This document shows, one piece after another, positions 23,661-37,400 of a DNA stretch of 64,000 bases. Each line of letters begins with the position of its first letter. Within the stretch, counting starts at the first letter, position 1. The position numbers and the translations under genes are program-made. Under the pieces are notes generated by a model. The model was not told the origin of the DNA, did no database searches, and saw only the letters and a program-made list of their open reading frames with translations. The DNA is from Catonia carolina (taxonomy: Eukaryota > Arthropoda > Insecta > Hemiptera > Achilidae), in assembly GCA_035578175.1 (NCBI GenBank), contig JAQMRL010000010.1:35844784-35908783 (forward strand). The letters are read 5' to 3'.

Positions 23661-25279
23661 TATATTTAAAACGCAAAATCGCTTCCAATATATATTTTAA
23701 TGGAAATTCTATTAACTCCTAAATACAGAGTTCTACCGAACGGATTTTTATAATATTTACATGGTTTTAAACATTATTCTTTCCTGAATTGCCTGAAAGT
23801 TCTAACTTGGAATTTATGCTAATATGAGCTTCATTTTATGAAATGAAAAAGTGTAAATTTCGTTTAAAACGTAGCGGTAGCCTAATGCATCGTATTATAA
23901 TGCGGTTCTCCCACATTTACCCCTCCATAGCCTTATTCTATAAGCATACAGAAAAGAGTGTAGTTTCATAACACACTCACCGGTATTAGACATTGAGATA
24001 CGTCGTTTAATTTAAAGTTTCAGCTGTTTAAAACCGTTCGTTTCAGGACGTAACTACAATACTACTGAATGATTATATTAGAATTAGGTTCAGGCTATAT
24101 TAGAGTACTTTCAGTTACTTTAGTCGTTACTGACCGTTCTTCTAAGAACGGTTAAGTTAGTTGGTTATTAAAAAAATAGGACACTTGGTAAAAAGTAATT
24201 GCTGACAAGTGTTTGTTATTTTTAATTGACTTAATTTATAATTCAAATACAAATAATACGTAAAAGATTTAATGTCGTTTGAGTAAATAAAACTCTGCAA
24301 AAGCCAACAATACCGGCGAGGAAAGAAGGCCCTAGGTACGTCCTACAGATCCCACAACCTGTAAAAGAAATCAGTAATCCAAAACTGATTTAATTTAGAA
24401 ACTACAACACAATGATCGAAACCGATTGTCTCTGTATAAGAGAATTTCACAAAATTAGGTATTGGGTAGACTGGATAAAGAAAAACTAAAAAGTTCAGAT
24501 TCAGAGGAAATCTAACGCTAGATATTATGTTCTCGACGATCGTGGATATATTTGTAGCTTACTTACTCTCTCTATAAAAACCTTGGTAGCTTACAGGTGG
24601 TTAGTCAGTACGTTAGTGAGTCATGATTCCTAACGAAAATAATGTTAGGCCTTAAAACACAGTGAACTACAGATTACGGAATAAAATGCTTCCACTAAGA
24701 ACAAAAATGTCAGCGTGTGGTCGGAAGAAAGAATATTGAAAATATTAGACTAACAAATAGGCTTCTAGACATGTGTAAAATTAGAGGAACTGAAGTATGT
24801 ACTTCTATGTGTACTAGGTCTAAATCATAAAATACTGAACTGCGACAGCCAAAGAAAATACGTTTAATTTATTAAAATCGATTATTCTAGGGAATTAACG
24901 TTAATTTAGTTAAGACTACGTATTCTTTTCGTTACTAAAACTGTCCGAAATTTTATCGAGAGCTTAAAGGCGCAACGAACTGATCCCGGAATAAGCAACA
25001 TTTTACGTCGTCAACAGTGACGCAACTTTGTTCTATATATTTTTTACTACAATTTCTTTTGTAGTTATTGTAAAGTCTTAATATTTAAAATTATGTGTTA
25101 CCGAATCCTATTTTTATATTTCAATAGTGCTATTATGAGTAAAACTATGAATAGTATTGGTAATATTCCATTGCATTGAAACGCGATGACATGGTATTTT
25201 TCGAATAATTATCAATTTATAGTTGGTAGCAGTGTTAGTTTGTTTTGTTACATGTTTTGTTACACTCAGTTTTGAAATC
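23661..25279. other. Unassigned sequence upstream of PSMD5
   Basis: No repeat or coding sequence is recognised. The PSMD5 promoter and 5' UTR should lie at the right-hand end, but I cannot identify a TATA box, initiator or transcription start with confidence. A 5' UTR intron cannot be excluded. Confidence 0.4.
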
Positions 25280-25461
25280 ATGGCTTCTACCGTTGACTTT
25301 TTTGCTAGGGCTTTGTTAGATGTTGCTAATGAAATTGATGTTGTAAATAAGTTATCTGAAGTTAAAATCGCACTAACTAGTTTAAACTCTTCCCAGATTA
25401 AATATGTTGCTGCAAATCTACAGCTTGGCATTGTTTTTGATTGTCTTAATTCGTCCAACAA
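25280..25461 (+). CDS. Psmd5: PSMD5 exon 1
   Basis: Sixty codons plus two bases, ending AACAA before GTAAGT. It encodes the amphipathic N-terminal repeat (ARALLDVANEID…LQLGIVFDCLNSSN). An in-frame TTG lies upstream at 25223, but ATG at 25280 fits the family start. Confidence 0.93.
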
Positions 25462-28400
25462 GTAAGTTAGTTTGAGGTTAAGTTTTAAAAGTTTAACAGG
25501 ACGTGTGTTTGAAATTTTGATTATTTTTTCTAAATTTAAATGTTTGCTGTAGTAATTACAGAGACTGATATTATTGTATTTAGCCGTTTGCTAATAAATA
25601 TGCTGACACCGGTTTACAAACTATTTAAAAGACTTAGTTTTTGCTTTGTCATTCAACAGATTGTGTAATAATTTGAAACTGATAAACAGAAATTATAGCT
25701 CTTAAAATTTAGTTCAATGTTCAATTTGAAGATATATATTTTGAAGGTGGTATCGGTTACTGTATTGTAGTTGCAACACAATTTTGAGACTAGTCCGATT
25801 ATATTTACCACAATTTTTCTTTGCTTTGTTGAAAGTGGAACTATTGTATTAATTTGGTTTCACAATTGAAGTTTTATAACACGTTGACATTGCTGCAAAA
25901 TAAACCGCAGTTTGTTTAACTTACAGTGTCAATAAATTGTTAAAATATAAGAAATTTACTGCAATCATAACCTAACCTATAACTCTTAGTTTACAAAAAA
26001 TACCGTGTCATTCATGAATGTAATTTGATGACTACTCACATGTGTGCATAATAAATATAACTAACTTGTTAGTTGTTCATTGAAATAAAGTTACACAAAT
26101 TAATTTAAATGAAGCTAATTAAAGAGATTTCTTATTAATTTAATATTTTTTATCACAAGCAGTGGTAAATACAAATATGATGTCATTGTTATCATTTAAA
26201 CTAACCTGTCTGGCAGGTGCTGTAACAACGGATCAACATGATGAAAAGTACTAATTTGCCTGAATTTTTTTTGTAAATCATAAATGAGTCTGGGTCAATC
26301 CATTAGGATCCACCTAGATCATGTTGCTCAACATTTTTAATTTTTTTACCAGTTATGGACTCCCCAGTACTTGTTGAGTGCAAAACTAGAATAACAATTT
26401 TTTTAGTCTCATGCTTTTATTTTGGCGGCCGTTGTAAGTTTGCTTACTTTGTAAATCTAAACAAGAAAAAGAATTAAAGATTGAGTCTTTCTTCCTGTTG
26501 GTAATTTTGCAGCACTGAAAGTCCTGTTTTAAGTTAATTTTTTCTTTATAGTTGTGAATTTTGTCTTAACTTTCCTCACTATGTAGCTAATGTTATGTAA
26601 AGGACAAAAAAAAATCTAGAGCATATTATTCTGATAATGTTAGTGTTTACTTGGTCTTGATATCTTTAAAATTAACAGAGTCAGATATGTTTCCGCAAAA
26701 CTTGTTTTCAACTAAAAAATGGTTCAGTATAATACAGCTTTTGGCCAACTTTGATGCACCATTATTCTGGAGCCAGTTAAGCCTCAGTCACCAATTTTTT
26801 ATCATTAGTAAATGTTATAAATAGATGTAATCTGTATTAATTTCATAAATTTTCTCTCAGTCCCTTTTGAGATATTCAACTTAAAATATTGCCAAAATAT
26901 GTTTTTGGGAATTTTTGAAAAATTATATAAAAAACCGGACAAATTTCTCAAGTTTGCAAAAAGGACAAAGTTTTCAACTGCTGGCCCATTGGCATAGTGG
27001 TTAACGCAACTGGCTTCTACGTCAGGGTCCCAGGTTCAATTCCCGGTCAGGTTTAGAAATTTTTTATCACTCATCTTCATGTATCATTCTTCTTGCCATC
27101 TGCATTAGCAGCAATTGCAAAATAGATGTAAAGCCAAATAAAAAAATATCAAGCTTGAAACTTCTACAGTCCTATAGTCTATAGTCCTATTGTCTAAACG
27201 AGGAAAAATAATTAAAAGATGAGTCTTTCTTCCTTTTGATAATTTTGCAGCACTAAAAGTCATGTTACCTATAAGTTAATTTATAGTTGTGATTTTTTTC
27301 TTCACTTTCCTCACTACTTAGGTAATAAAGTGTAAAACAAAAAATCTAGTGCATATTATTCTGATGTAATTTTGGTTTTTATTTTGGTCTTGATATCTAT
27401 AAAATTAACAGAGTTACAGTCTATTTGAAGTAGCATGATAGTTTTTACTTAAATGGATATAGAACAAAGGGAATTTTATAATGTGCTCATGTCTCAGTGC
27501 TACCCACTTAGGAGATTTTTCTTTGTGTTAAATTTCCCTGTTGGTGAATGAAAGCGTTTTAAAAGATAAATAAATAATGGGAAAGAAAAAAAGTAATGAT
27601 TTTTCCAAAAACTCAAGGAAATTGGAAATAAAATTAATTAATTAATTGTTATTTTATGATATTATTATTAATTAAACATTAATTATTAAATATTAACGTA
27701 TTAATTAATCACGTCTTGTATATTGAAAGCTAGGGTTACTGAATACAACAATAACAAATGCCAGTATAGTAATTAATTCCATATGATTCAAAACTGCAAC
27801 AAAGATATGATATTTTGTAAGAATAATTAAAAGGGAAAATTTACTTTTGAATACGGACTTTTTATTTTGAAAAGTTACCACCATTCAATGACTTACTATC
27901 ATGCTATTTTGAATGGACTGTAGATACGTTTGTGCAAAACTTGTTTTCAACTGAAAAACAGTTCCAAAGCAAACTTACAATGACCGCCAAAATAAAAGTG
28001 TGAGCCCAAAAATTTTTAACCCTATTTTTGAACTCGCCAAGTATTGAGGAATAACTGGTAAAACATCAGGAAAATCAAAAATTTGTAGCAACAAATTTTA
28101 TTCTATCTGTGTGATTTCAAATTGATTGACTTGCCTACCCTTTGTACTCAATGTCAGAGTTCATTAGCTTACATCCTATTGTGATGTGTTAAGATCAGAT
28201 TTAAAAAATCTGGCATGTCTTGTTATGATTATTGGAAATCGTAATTGTAATTTGTATTTTTCATCTAACTAGTAGTTTACATGAATTTGTTTAAATTTTT
28301 TTTCTTTGACCATCAGAAAACATTCAAATTTCTTTTAAACTAGTGACCATGAAATTGTGAGCCTGAATCTAGTTAGAAAGTAATGCAGTATTGCTGTATT

Positions 28401-31400
28401 TGGCAGAGTGGAACAAATTTTTTATCTTTTGTTATTATCTTATTATCATAAACAGTACAAGATTACATACTTATTAAGGGCAGGTGGAATTGGCAACACT
28501 GTAAGGCAGGATGGGTGGAGATACATGGCTGCTTGGTTTACAAGGAAGCTCGTAATTTCGTGGTTGCTAGAATAGCTTTATAAATTGGTGAAAAATACTA
28601 AATCTATTTTAAGGCTAGATTCAGATTCCTTATGAAGCAGTTAGTAATCTAAAGGAGTAATCTAAATCTGAAGGAGATACACGGCTGCTTGGTTTACAAG
28701 GAAGCTCGTAATTTCGTGGTTGCTAGAATAGCTTTATAAATTGGTGAAAAATACTAAATCTATTTTAAGGCTAGATTCAGATTCCTTATGAAGCAGTTAG
28801 TAATCTAAAGGAGTAATCTAAATCTGAAGGAGATACACGGCTGCTTGGTTTACAAGGAAGCTCGCAATTTCGTGGTTGCTAGAATAGCTTTATAAATTGG
28901 TGAAAAATACTAAATCTATTTTAAGGCTAGATTCAGATTCCTTATGAAGCAGTTAGTAATCTAAAGGAGTAATCTAAATCTGAAGGAGATACACGGCTGC
29001 TTGGTTTACAAGGAAGCTCGTAATTTCGTGGTTGCTAGAATAGCTTTATAAATTGGTGAAAAATACTAAATCTATTTTAAGGCTAGATTCAGATTCCTTA
29101 TGAAGCAGTTAGTAATCTAAAGGAGTAATCTAAATCTGAAGGAGATACACGGCTGCTTGGTTTACAAGGAAGCTCGCAATTTCGTGGTTGCTAGAATAGC
29201 TTTATAAATTGGTGAAAAATACTAAATCTATTTTAAGGCTAGATTCAGATTCCTTATGAAGCAGTTAGTAATCTAAAGGAGTAATCTAAATCTGAAGGAG
29301 ATACACGGCTGCTTGGTTTACAAGGAAGCTCGCAATTTCGTGGTTGCTAGAATAGCTTTATAAATTGGTGAAAAATACTAAATCTATTTTAAGGCTAGAT
29401 TCAGATTCCTTATGAAACAGTTAGTAGGCCTAATCTGTCTGGAGGAATTATCTCCTAATATTTCTTTTATTATTTCTAATTTATCAGCTAATGTTGTAGC
29501 TAATATTCTTGACGTTATAGAGCCACCTTGAAATGTCACATTTTTGTCGAAATTTGAAGACCAGCTTCTACGTATCTTGTTTTTTGAGATTACAGAAAAT
29601 TTCACAAGGAGTTGGGGAAGAGAGAGTCCACCTGCAGATGAAATTCAGCTTGTCCCAATGAGATTAAATTCTATGGGAGGTTGTCAAGCTCCTAAAGGTC
29701 TTGTTTAAAGTCCTGGAGTCAACATCTCCAAAGATTTCTATATAAATAGAGATCTTCCTCATCTGCTTTACTGAAAGTTCTGAAATATTTATCCCCTATC
29801 AACACCCATCGTATGGTGCTTGTGGGACCTCAGCTTATGCTTTCATCGGTTTGATAAATGTTACAGTTACATGTGTTAGTTTTATGTTGTTGTTGTTTAG
29901 GTCATCAGCCATAAGGCTGGTTTGAACTTCTAGAGGGTTACTAATTAAAACAAGGAGTAAAGTGGTTTACAAGTGTCTTTCTCACTTAGTGGAAAAGTAT
30001 GCGTATCAGCATCCTGGACCCTCTGAAAAGCATCTACTTTCCACCCTGCAAATGACACCTTCACTTCATTCACCACAGGGGCTGGCTGTAATTATGAAAT
30101 TCATTACTTTCAGAGGAGATAACTCTGACTAGCGTCTCTACACCTCTACCTCTTCTGTTCTTCAATGATTCAGTCATATAATTGGCTGACCATGTGCTAA
30201 GAAACAGAACTATTTTTTGTAGTCCTAGAACTAGTAGATTGAGTGCAAATAATTGAACACTCCACCTGCCTTTTATGGACAATTAGTTTTAGAAAATTAC
30301 TTTATATATATGATTGTATTTTTCAGGACACAAATTGAATTAGCATGTGACATCTTAAAAACATTACTTTCAGTACTTGAACCACAGGTAGTTTTAACTC
30401 AATATGGAATTCCAATGTTACGAGCACTTAGTCACCCAAACAAAGATGTCAACATCCTTGCATTACAAGAGGTAAGGATTTTTGAAAAAATTGAGTAAGA
30501 TGTATGTTTTTTTATACCAATTGGTTGTTCCTGGGTTATAGTTTGTAATATATTCTAGAGTGTTTGGTAAAAGGAGTATAAGTTAAATTTGAAGATCATT
30601 TCGATTCTAATTTTTTTCAAACAACACTTTTACTTTTGTAGTTTATTTTAAAGAGTTCAGTCAAAATTTGTAGGAGACACATTTCAATTCTAATTTTTTT
30701 CAAACAACACTTTTACTTTCCAACTGCTTGGTTAGTAGCGATTACGTGGGTTTTATTTTAGGAGAGAGAGTTTAGACTTGCAAATATTTCCAGATCGAAG
30801 GCTGGAATCTAACCCAGAACCTTTGCGTTGTAGACTAGCGCGATAACCATTACTTTTATTTTATTAACTTTATAATTATTTTAATAAAAGAAAGATTTGT
30901 TTTTTCTTATTTTCATTTTGCTTTGTCCTATAGATGTACCGAGCAGTTTGTGATAGTGATTTATCATCTAGAATAAGTCAAGAAGAAGCTCTATTACTAA
31001 GTATAATTCAATGTGTTGGTCATGAAGATTTATCTGTTGCAAAAATCAGTGTAGCATTTTTGGAACGATTTGGTGTTACTGTTTCAAATTTGGATGTGTT
31101 GTATTCATCCAGATTACTTAATGCATTGAATGAAATTAAAAAGACAAGTGATATTGTTCGATTTAGAGTCTATGAAGTAAGTACTTTTCATTCTTAAGAT
31201 TATTCTATAAAAGCAGTGAATTAATTGCTGCAATGGCTGGGGATATAAACTATAATCTCCTTCCACGAATGGTATTCAAATTTTTCTAAATAATGTTTTA
31301 TCTAGTGAAGAGCGTTCACTGTTTCAACCAGTCACCGTGATCACGGTGACAATGATTTTGCGTTCACCGTTACTTTTAATAGTTACTAGTGATTAAGTAA

Positions 31401-34400
31401 TAACTGTGTATATACTTAGTATGTTTTCAGTTGTTATCATGAAATAATAATGTTTTCAGTTGTTATTTCATGACAACAACTGAAGTTTTGATAAATTAAA
31501 AAAATGGTCTGCATATTTATAACTGAAATAAAAATCTAGCCTAAAACTGATTAATGCAAGGTATCCTAAATTAGTACCTAATAAAAAGAACATTTTGTAT
31601 AAAAAAGAGAAAGTACAAGAAACAATGACAACTGAAAAAATTAACAACGCACAATATATATAAAATAGCTAGGTAGAACGCGGCGTGCAATAAAAATAAC
31701 ACAGTAATGTAATTATGTTGCTGCGATCAGAAATGTAAAGGAACTACCCTCGTTTTGTTTAGTCTAGTAGATGAAAAATAAAACAAGGGGAAGAGACTGG
31801 GAGAAGGAGGAGAGAAAGAGCGAGAGAGAGAGGAGTGCGTAAAAATTGAAGTATAAGAGAATGGATGTGCCGGTTATCAAAGGAGACCACTAAGCCCAGT
31901 GAACAGACCAACATATCTTACGTAGCTATTATAGGGGCCTTAAAGAAGAGTAAGCATATTTTGTCTATTAACTGTGAACAGTAAATGAGCGAGTGAATTT
32001 TTCCACTAGTTTCTAAGGTAAAGCATTCGCTCTGTCTAAAAGGTGACAGTGAACAGTGAATGAGTAAGTAACTGATTTTTGTAAAAGTGATTGGGGGAAC
32101 GAGAGGTCTGTTACTCTTCTATCTGTAGAATTACGGTCGTCCTGTCTTAAACAGTGAACAGAGAATGAGTAAGCGATCTTTGTAGCAGTGACTGCGGAAC
32201 GAGAGGTTTGTACTATATATATATATCTGTAGAAGTACGCTGAACATTCACCGTGTCGTCTGTCTTCCAGTGCCAGAAGAGTAAGCGATCTTTGTAACAG
32301 TGACTGGGGAATGGTTACTCGCCTTTCTGAAACTGTGGTAACCGTGAATTTTAAGTAACCGTGACTCGTTCACAGTGACAGTTCTTTTGTCTCTTCTCTA
32401 GTTTTATCGACTGGTAATTTCACAAAATAACTACAAGGGAGACCCAAAAATAACTGGATTGAGAGCTCGCTGCCATTCATAGACGTAGTAGAGATATTTC
32501 CTGCTACATAGGTTAGTAGAGACCTTCAACAAATTCCTGCCCAGACGGCATCAGTTTGTAAGTTAACGTTTGATTGTAGTGTTGTGTTCCTCTTACTGTT
32601 GTCATATTCTGCCCGGGACATCATTAACCCATTGACCTACGAATTGTTTTGTACTGTTGGTGGCCGTTTTGTACAGTTGGATTTAATTTTGCGTACATTG
32701 TAAATAGACGATAAATTTTTTTTCTTTTAACCAATTCTCTTCATTTTTTCAGAATTTAGTAACCATTTAGAACAAAGAATTACTTTTATTGTCTTTGAAA
32801 TAATTTTTTTTCTACAAATTTTTAACAATTTTTTTTTTGTAAATGAAAATTGTTTTTTAGTGTTTTTAATTGTAACTTACAAATTTATAATTTTCTATAT
32901 AAAATTATATGAGGGCCATCTAGAGAATTCGTTTTTGTACAAAACTAATTCAAATTTTTAAAAATTGGTTAATATAAAAAAAATTATGCCCTATTTTCTA
33001 ATCACCGGTCATTGCCGTTTTCACTTGTTTAGGCATCAATATCCTGTTGGTAATAAAATTAATATGTTAGTATGCAGAGAATTTATTTAATAGTTAAAAA
33101 TTATTGAATTAATAATATTGAATATTATGACTTTATATAAAACACCAAAAAATATGATAACTAAAAAACTCTTAACAAACATGCACTTACAGAACATAAA
33201 CAAACACCATTTTTCAACACTTGGTATAGGTTATTTTGATCACGAAATTATAACTGAACGCTTGCACGCACTCTATTGGTAGATATTTTAAAATAAAGCA
33301 AAAATTATGTAGTTTTTATTAGTGCTGCTACATTAGGAAGTTTTTAAAAACTATGTAGACAGGACTAAATAAAGTACGAGGATGTCGAATTGCCAACATT
33401 GTATACAACGGCACAAATATAGTGGACGTCATTACATGCCAATGGGTTAAGCATCAAGTCAATCTCCCACTGGCTTGATGTTTGCTTGGTTTCTGGGTTA
33501 CACCCGTAACACCAACTCTCATCACTTGTAATGACTTTGGTCGAAAAATTTAGATCACTTTTAATTTTAAGTCCTGACTCAAATTCTATCGAATGTTATG
33601 TTGATCCTATTTGAGAAGGCAAGGAATAAATTTAGCGGCAACACGTCTGATTTGCAAATCTTTATTCAAAATCTGCTGGCATGAGCTCCAACTCACCCCT
33701 GTCTCTTGAGAAATTTTGTTCGTGAAACAACGATCCTTTTTTATTTTTTGGCGAATTTTTTAAAGTTTTCATTGTTTTGAGATGTTACAGGGTGCCCAGG
33801 CATGGCCTTCAACACTCATCTCACCACGTTTAAAGCGCCCAAACGACTTGAAAACTTATGTGCAGCTCATAGCATCCTCCTGGAAAGGCTATTGAAGCAT
33901 TTGATAAGCTTCCATTGTTGATTTTTTTAGCAGAAAATAAAATTTCAAACACACTCTTTGTTTTTTAAAATCTGCCTTAACGATGTTGCAGACAGAACAA
34001 GACAACAGAGAAACGCACCAAACACTATGATCAAACGTTAACCTACAAATTGACACCGTTTGGGTAGTTGTTTATTGAAGGTCTCTATTAGCTCTATCTA
34101 GCGGGAGAACTCCACTACGTCTACAAATAGCATTGCACTCTCAGTCTGGTTTTTTGGTCCCTCTTCATGTATCACAGCATACAAGAACAAAGGATGCAGA
34201 CTCTTTATGCATCCAATAAAATAAATCTTTTAAGATTTCAAGGAATCATTGAACTTGTTTTCATCTTTCACTTGTGTATCGTTTTTGCAGACCATAAATT
34301 TCTTCTCTTGAGCAGATATTAACCTTCTGATATCACAAAACTGCATCCCCAGTTTCTTGAGAGCAAGGATAAATAATTACCAACAGTTAATTAAAAATGA

Positions 34401-37400
34401 GTTTTTGTTTATGCAACTGATGATGAGTGATAACTTTTGTATAAGTGTTAACAGAAGACACTTAAAAATTATCTCGAAAATTAAAGTACATATATAATAT
34501 ATTTCATTAGTTTTTAATTGATCAAATTTACATTATTGTTTTAGATAGTAATTGAAGTTAGTGCAGCGTCTTCACCAGGTCTGCATGCATCTCATAATAG
34601 TGGGTTATTAACAGAACTGATTAGTGAAGTCAGACAATCTGATATTTTGACCAAATTAACTGCGATTGAATTATTAACAAAATTGGCTCTTACTTTTCAT
34701 GGATTAGAATATCTTGAACAACAGTCAGTCACTTTGTCATTAGCTGAACAAATAATAAATTCAGAAAATGATAGTTTGTCTTCAATTACTCTCCCAGGTA
34801 TGCCGATTCTAAGTATTAGACTTCTAGTTTTTTTATTACTAAAATTAATTTGTTAGATGGTTTTATCTAGACACTTAAACACTTAAAAACTACAGTTTGT
34901 CTTAGAATTTACCTTAAATCTGTTTTATATTTTAATTTTTTATTTAAATATTATTTGGCAATGTTTCAGCCATCAGCCGAAAGGGTAGTACGAATCGTTT
35001 GGGCTTTACTAAGTAAAACAAGAAGTGAGGTGGTCTACCGATGCCTTTCTCGCCGAGTGGAAAAGTATGCTTATCAGCATGCCAGATCCTCTAAAAAGCA
35101 TCTACTTTCCACCCGACAAATGTCACCTTCACTTTATTCACCACAGGGTCTCGCTTTATAATGAAATTCATTTTTCTTAGAGAAAATAACTGTGACTAGT
35201 GTCTTTTGCCCCTCTATCTCTTGTGTTCTTCAATACTTCAGTCATATGGCTGACCATATGATAAGAAACGAAACTATGTTTTGTAGCCCTGGAACTAAAA
35301 GATTGATTGCAAGTAGTGTAACACTCCACTTGTCTGTTATGGGCAAATTGTTTCAATATTGCAATTAAATGTATTCATTGTTATAATTATTCATTTTTAA
35401 ACTTATTAACGTAGAATAAGGTTTTATATTGACTTAAAATATTTTAATTTGTACCCATTAGTTTGGTATGGACATACCAAACTAAGTTTTTGATGATGCA
35501 CTTGGCTTGATAACTCTTTTGATGCCAGTGATATTTGTACCAGTGTATGTAATAAATCCTGTTCATTTTAAAATATGCAGGTTTTGATTATGTGTGCTGT
35601 TTTTCAAAATACTGTACAATAATCCACTGCCATTCACTATCTTAATATTCATGATTTCAGTTATTTGGAGTTGCTTTTTTTGATTGTCAACTTATTTAAG
35701 CCGGCCACATTGGCGTAGTTAGTAACGTGCTCGCCTCTCATCATGCGGTCTTGGGTTCGAATCCCACTCAGTCACGGCATTTTCATACGTTACAAAAAAT
35801 CATTTCATCATTCACAGATGCAACTCAACGTTGTCGCTAATGACCACTGTAGTTGATGCGACGTTAAATAAACAAAGAAAAAAACTTATTTAAAATGAAA
35901 CATAACATTGATTTCCAAGTTTTCAATGGAATATTCACATTGCAAAAAAAATCACAAAGCATATTAAATAAATATAGGATAATGTAGATACATGTAAAAT
36001 ACATAATGTCATTAAATGAAAGAATTTGATAACATTAATGTAAATACCATGTGATTGGACCACTATTTACAAAACATATCTGTATTCAGATGTGTAAGAA
36101 GCTCACCCTTTTGTTAAAACAATTGGACTTGTCCACATCGAGGTCAGTAACATATCTCTGTAGAACTCTGTTAGGATTATAATATCTTTATAATGTTGAG
36201 GTGTCAGCTATAGCACACAACCTTACACATTATTCCAGTTTTTGGGTATGGCCATAACGCTGATTTTTTTTAGCTCTGTGGAATAAACCTGTTGATTCTG
36301 AGAGCCTCAATTTTAACTTTCATATGGATTGTAACTCATATATTTTCTTCATATCTTCTGTGTTTTCAAAGGAAAGTATAAACAGAGGAAATCGAGTAGT
36401 ATGCTCTCTGTCATTTGATTTATATTTTTTAGTTTTGTTAACTACACTAACAATATAAAACCCTTTATTTAACAGATTGTTCCTAGTATCCCCAGGATCA
36501 CATCAAGGGTGAAGATCCCTTGCCATAAATCTTATTGGTCTTGTTTTTTTATTTTCGTATGTATGCCAATCCAGTTTACTGATGGTAATAAGACTGGTCA
36601 AATGTCTGTATACTTCTTCTGTATCGATATTAATTTATAGTTGATTATTATTAATTAAGCTTGATTTAAAGCTTATATTATTTTCTAAATCATAGAATAT
36701 AATATGATATAGTCCAAATCATTGCTTTAAAATTACTGGTTGAGGCTTAATTTTGGCTTGTATTTTTTTCATTGAGGTGAGCTTAGGATTTGGGCTGATC
36801 CCCTCTTCTCTGATATTTTTACAGTTCTCTCTCCTGATTTACTTTGTGGTGATACTGTGTGTTAAGTACTAGCCTTCCTCATCTTTGCTTGACGATTTTT
36901 TTGGATGATCCATTCCATTTCTTTTTGTAACTCCTCTTCATCTGTTGAGTAGTCCAGACCTCATTTAAACTTGGCACTGCTGGAACCAAAACTGGATTGC
37001 TGATTTTTTCCTGGCAGATAACTGTTCCAAAACTTCTAACCTTTTCTGAAAGTCTGCATTCTGCAGACATGAATTATTTTTGTTCTGCTTCATTTAATTT
37101 TTCTTCTGACTCCTTCTAAGCATTGAACAGAACTTGTACGGTGGTTGTCTTTCATTGATTTGGTTCATTTTTTAACTGACTGTATTGAACAGCCACATCT
37201 GAATCAGAATGAGAACTTTCTTCAAATTCGGGTACAAGAAAGCGTGAAGGCCTTACCAAGGACATTTAAAGGCCTTGTTAGGCTAATGTATGTTATACTT
37301 ATTTATTTATATCTATCAGTATTGATTTAAAATTAAATGCCTCGATCGTTTTTATGTTGATTTTTCACTTAATAACAGTACGCTGACAGTTCACATTCCG

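Larger units (their letters stand above)
26345..28070. mobile_element. Fold-back element with ~115-bp inverted ends and internal duplication
   Basis: The left arm 26345-26460 (ACCAGTTATGGAC … TTTTATTTTGGCGGCC … GTAAGTTTGCTTAC) is matched by the complement of 27960-28070. Between the arms, a ~230-bp block (GAGTCTTTCTTCC … TTAACAGAGT) occurs twice in direct orientation, at about 26465-26700 and 27218-27415. Only the second copy is split by a MITE (27417-27920). A SINE sits between the copies. No transposase remains. Confidence 0.6.
32434..34169 (-). mobile_element. Decayed mariner with ~190-bp inverted ends
   Basis: The left end (CAAGGGAGACCCAAAAATAA) and the complement of the right end (ending …TTGGTCCCTCTTCATG at 34169) remain similar for about 190 bp, unusually long for mariner. 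TA flanks both. The interior holds an N-terminal transposase relic on the minus strand and a later TTAA-flanked insertion. Confidence 0.7.

Noticed and set aside
25223..25279. N-terminal extension of PSMD5 from an upstream TTG
   Set aside because: Not an ATG; the family N-terminus fits the ATG at 25280.
26990..27060. Possible tRNA gene (clear box A and box B)
   Set aside because: The same sequence with the same non-tRNA tail recurs in the window, and the cloverleaf stems do not hold; it is a SINE head.
29384..29605. 73-codon minus-strand open frame next to the satellite
   Set aside because: Part of it is satellite sequence and nothing conserved is visible.
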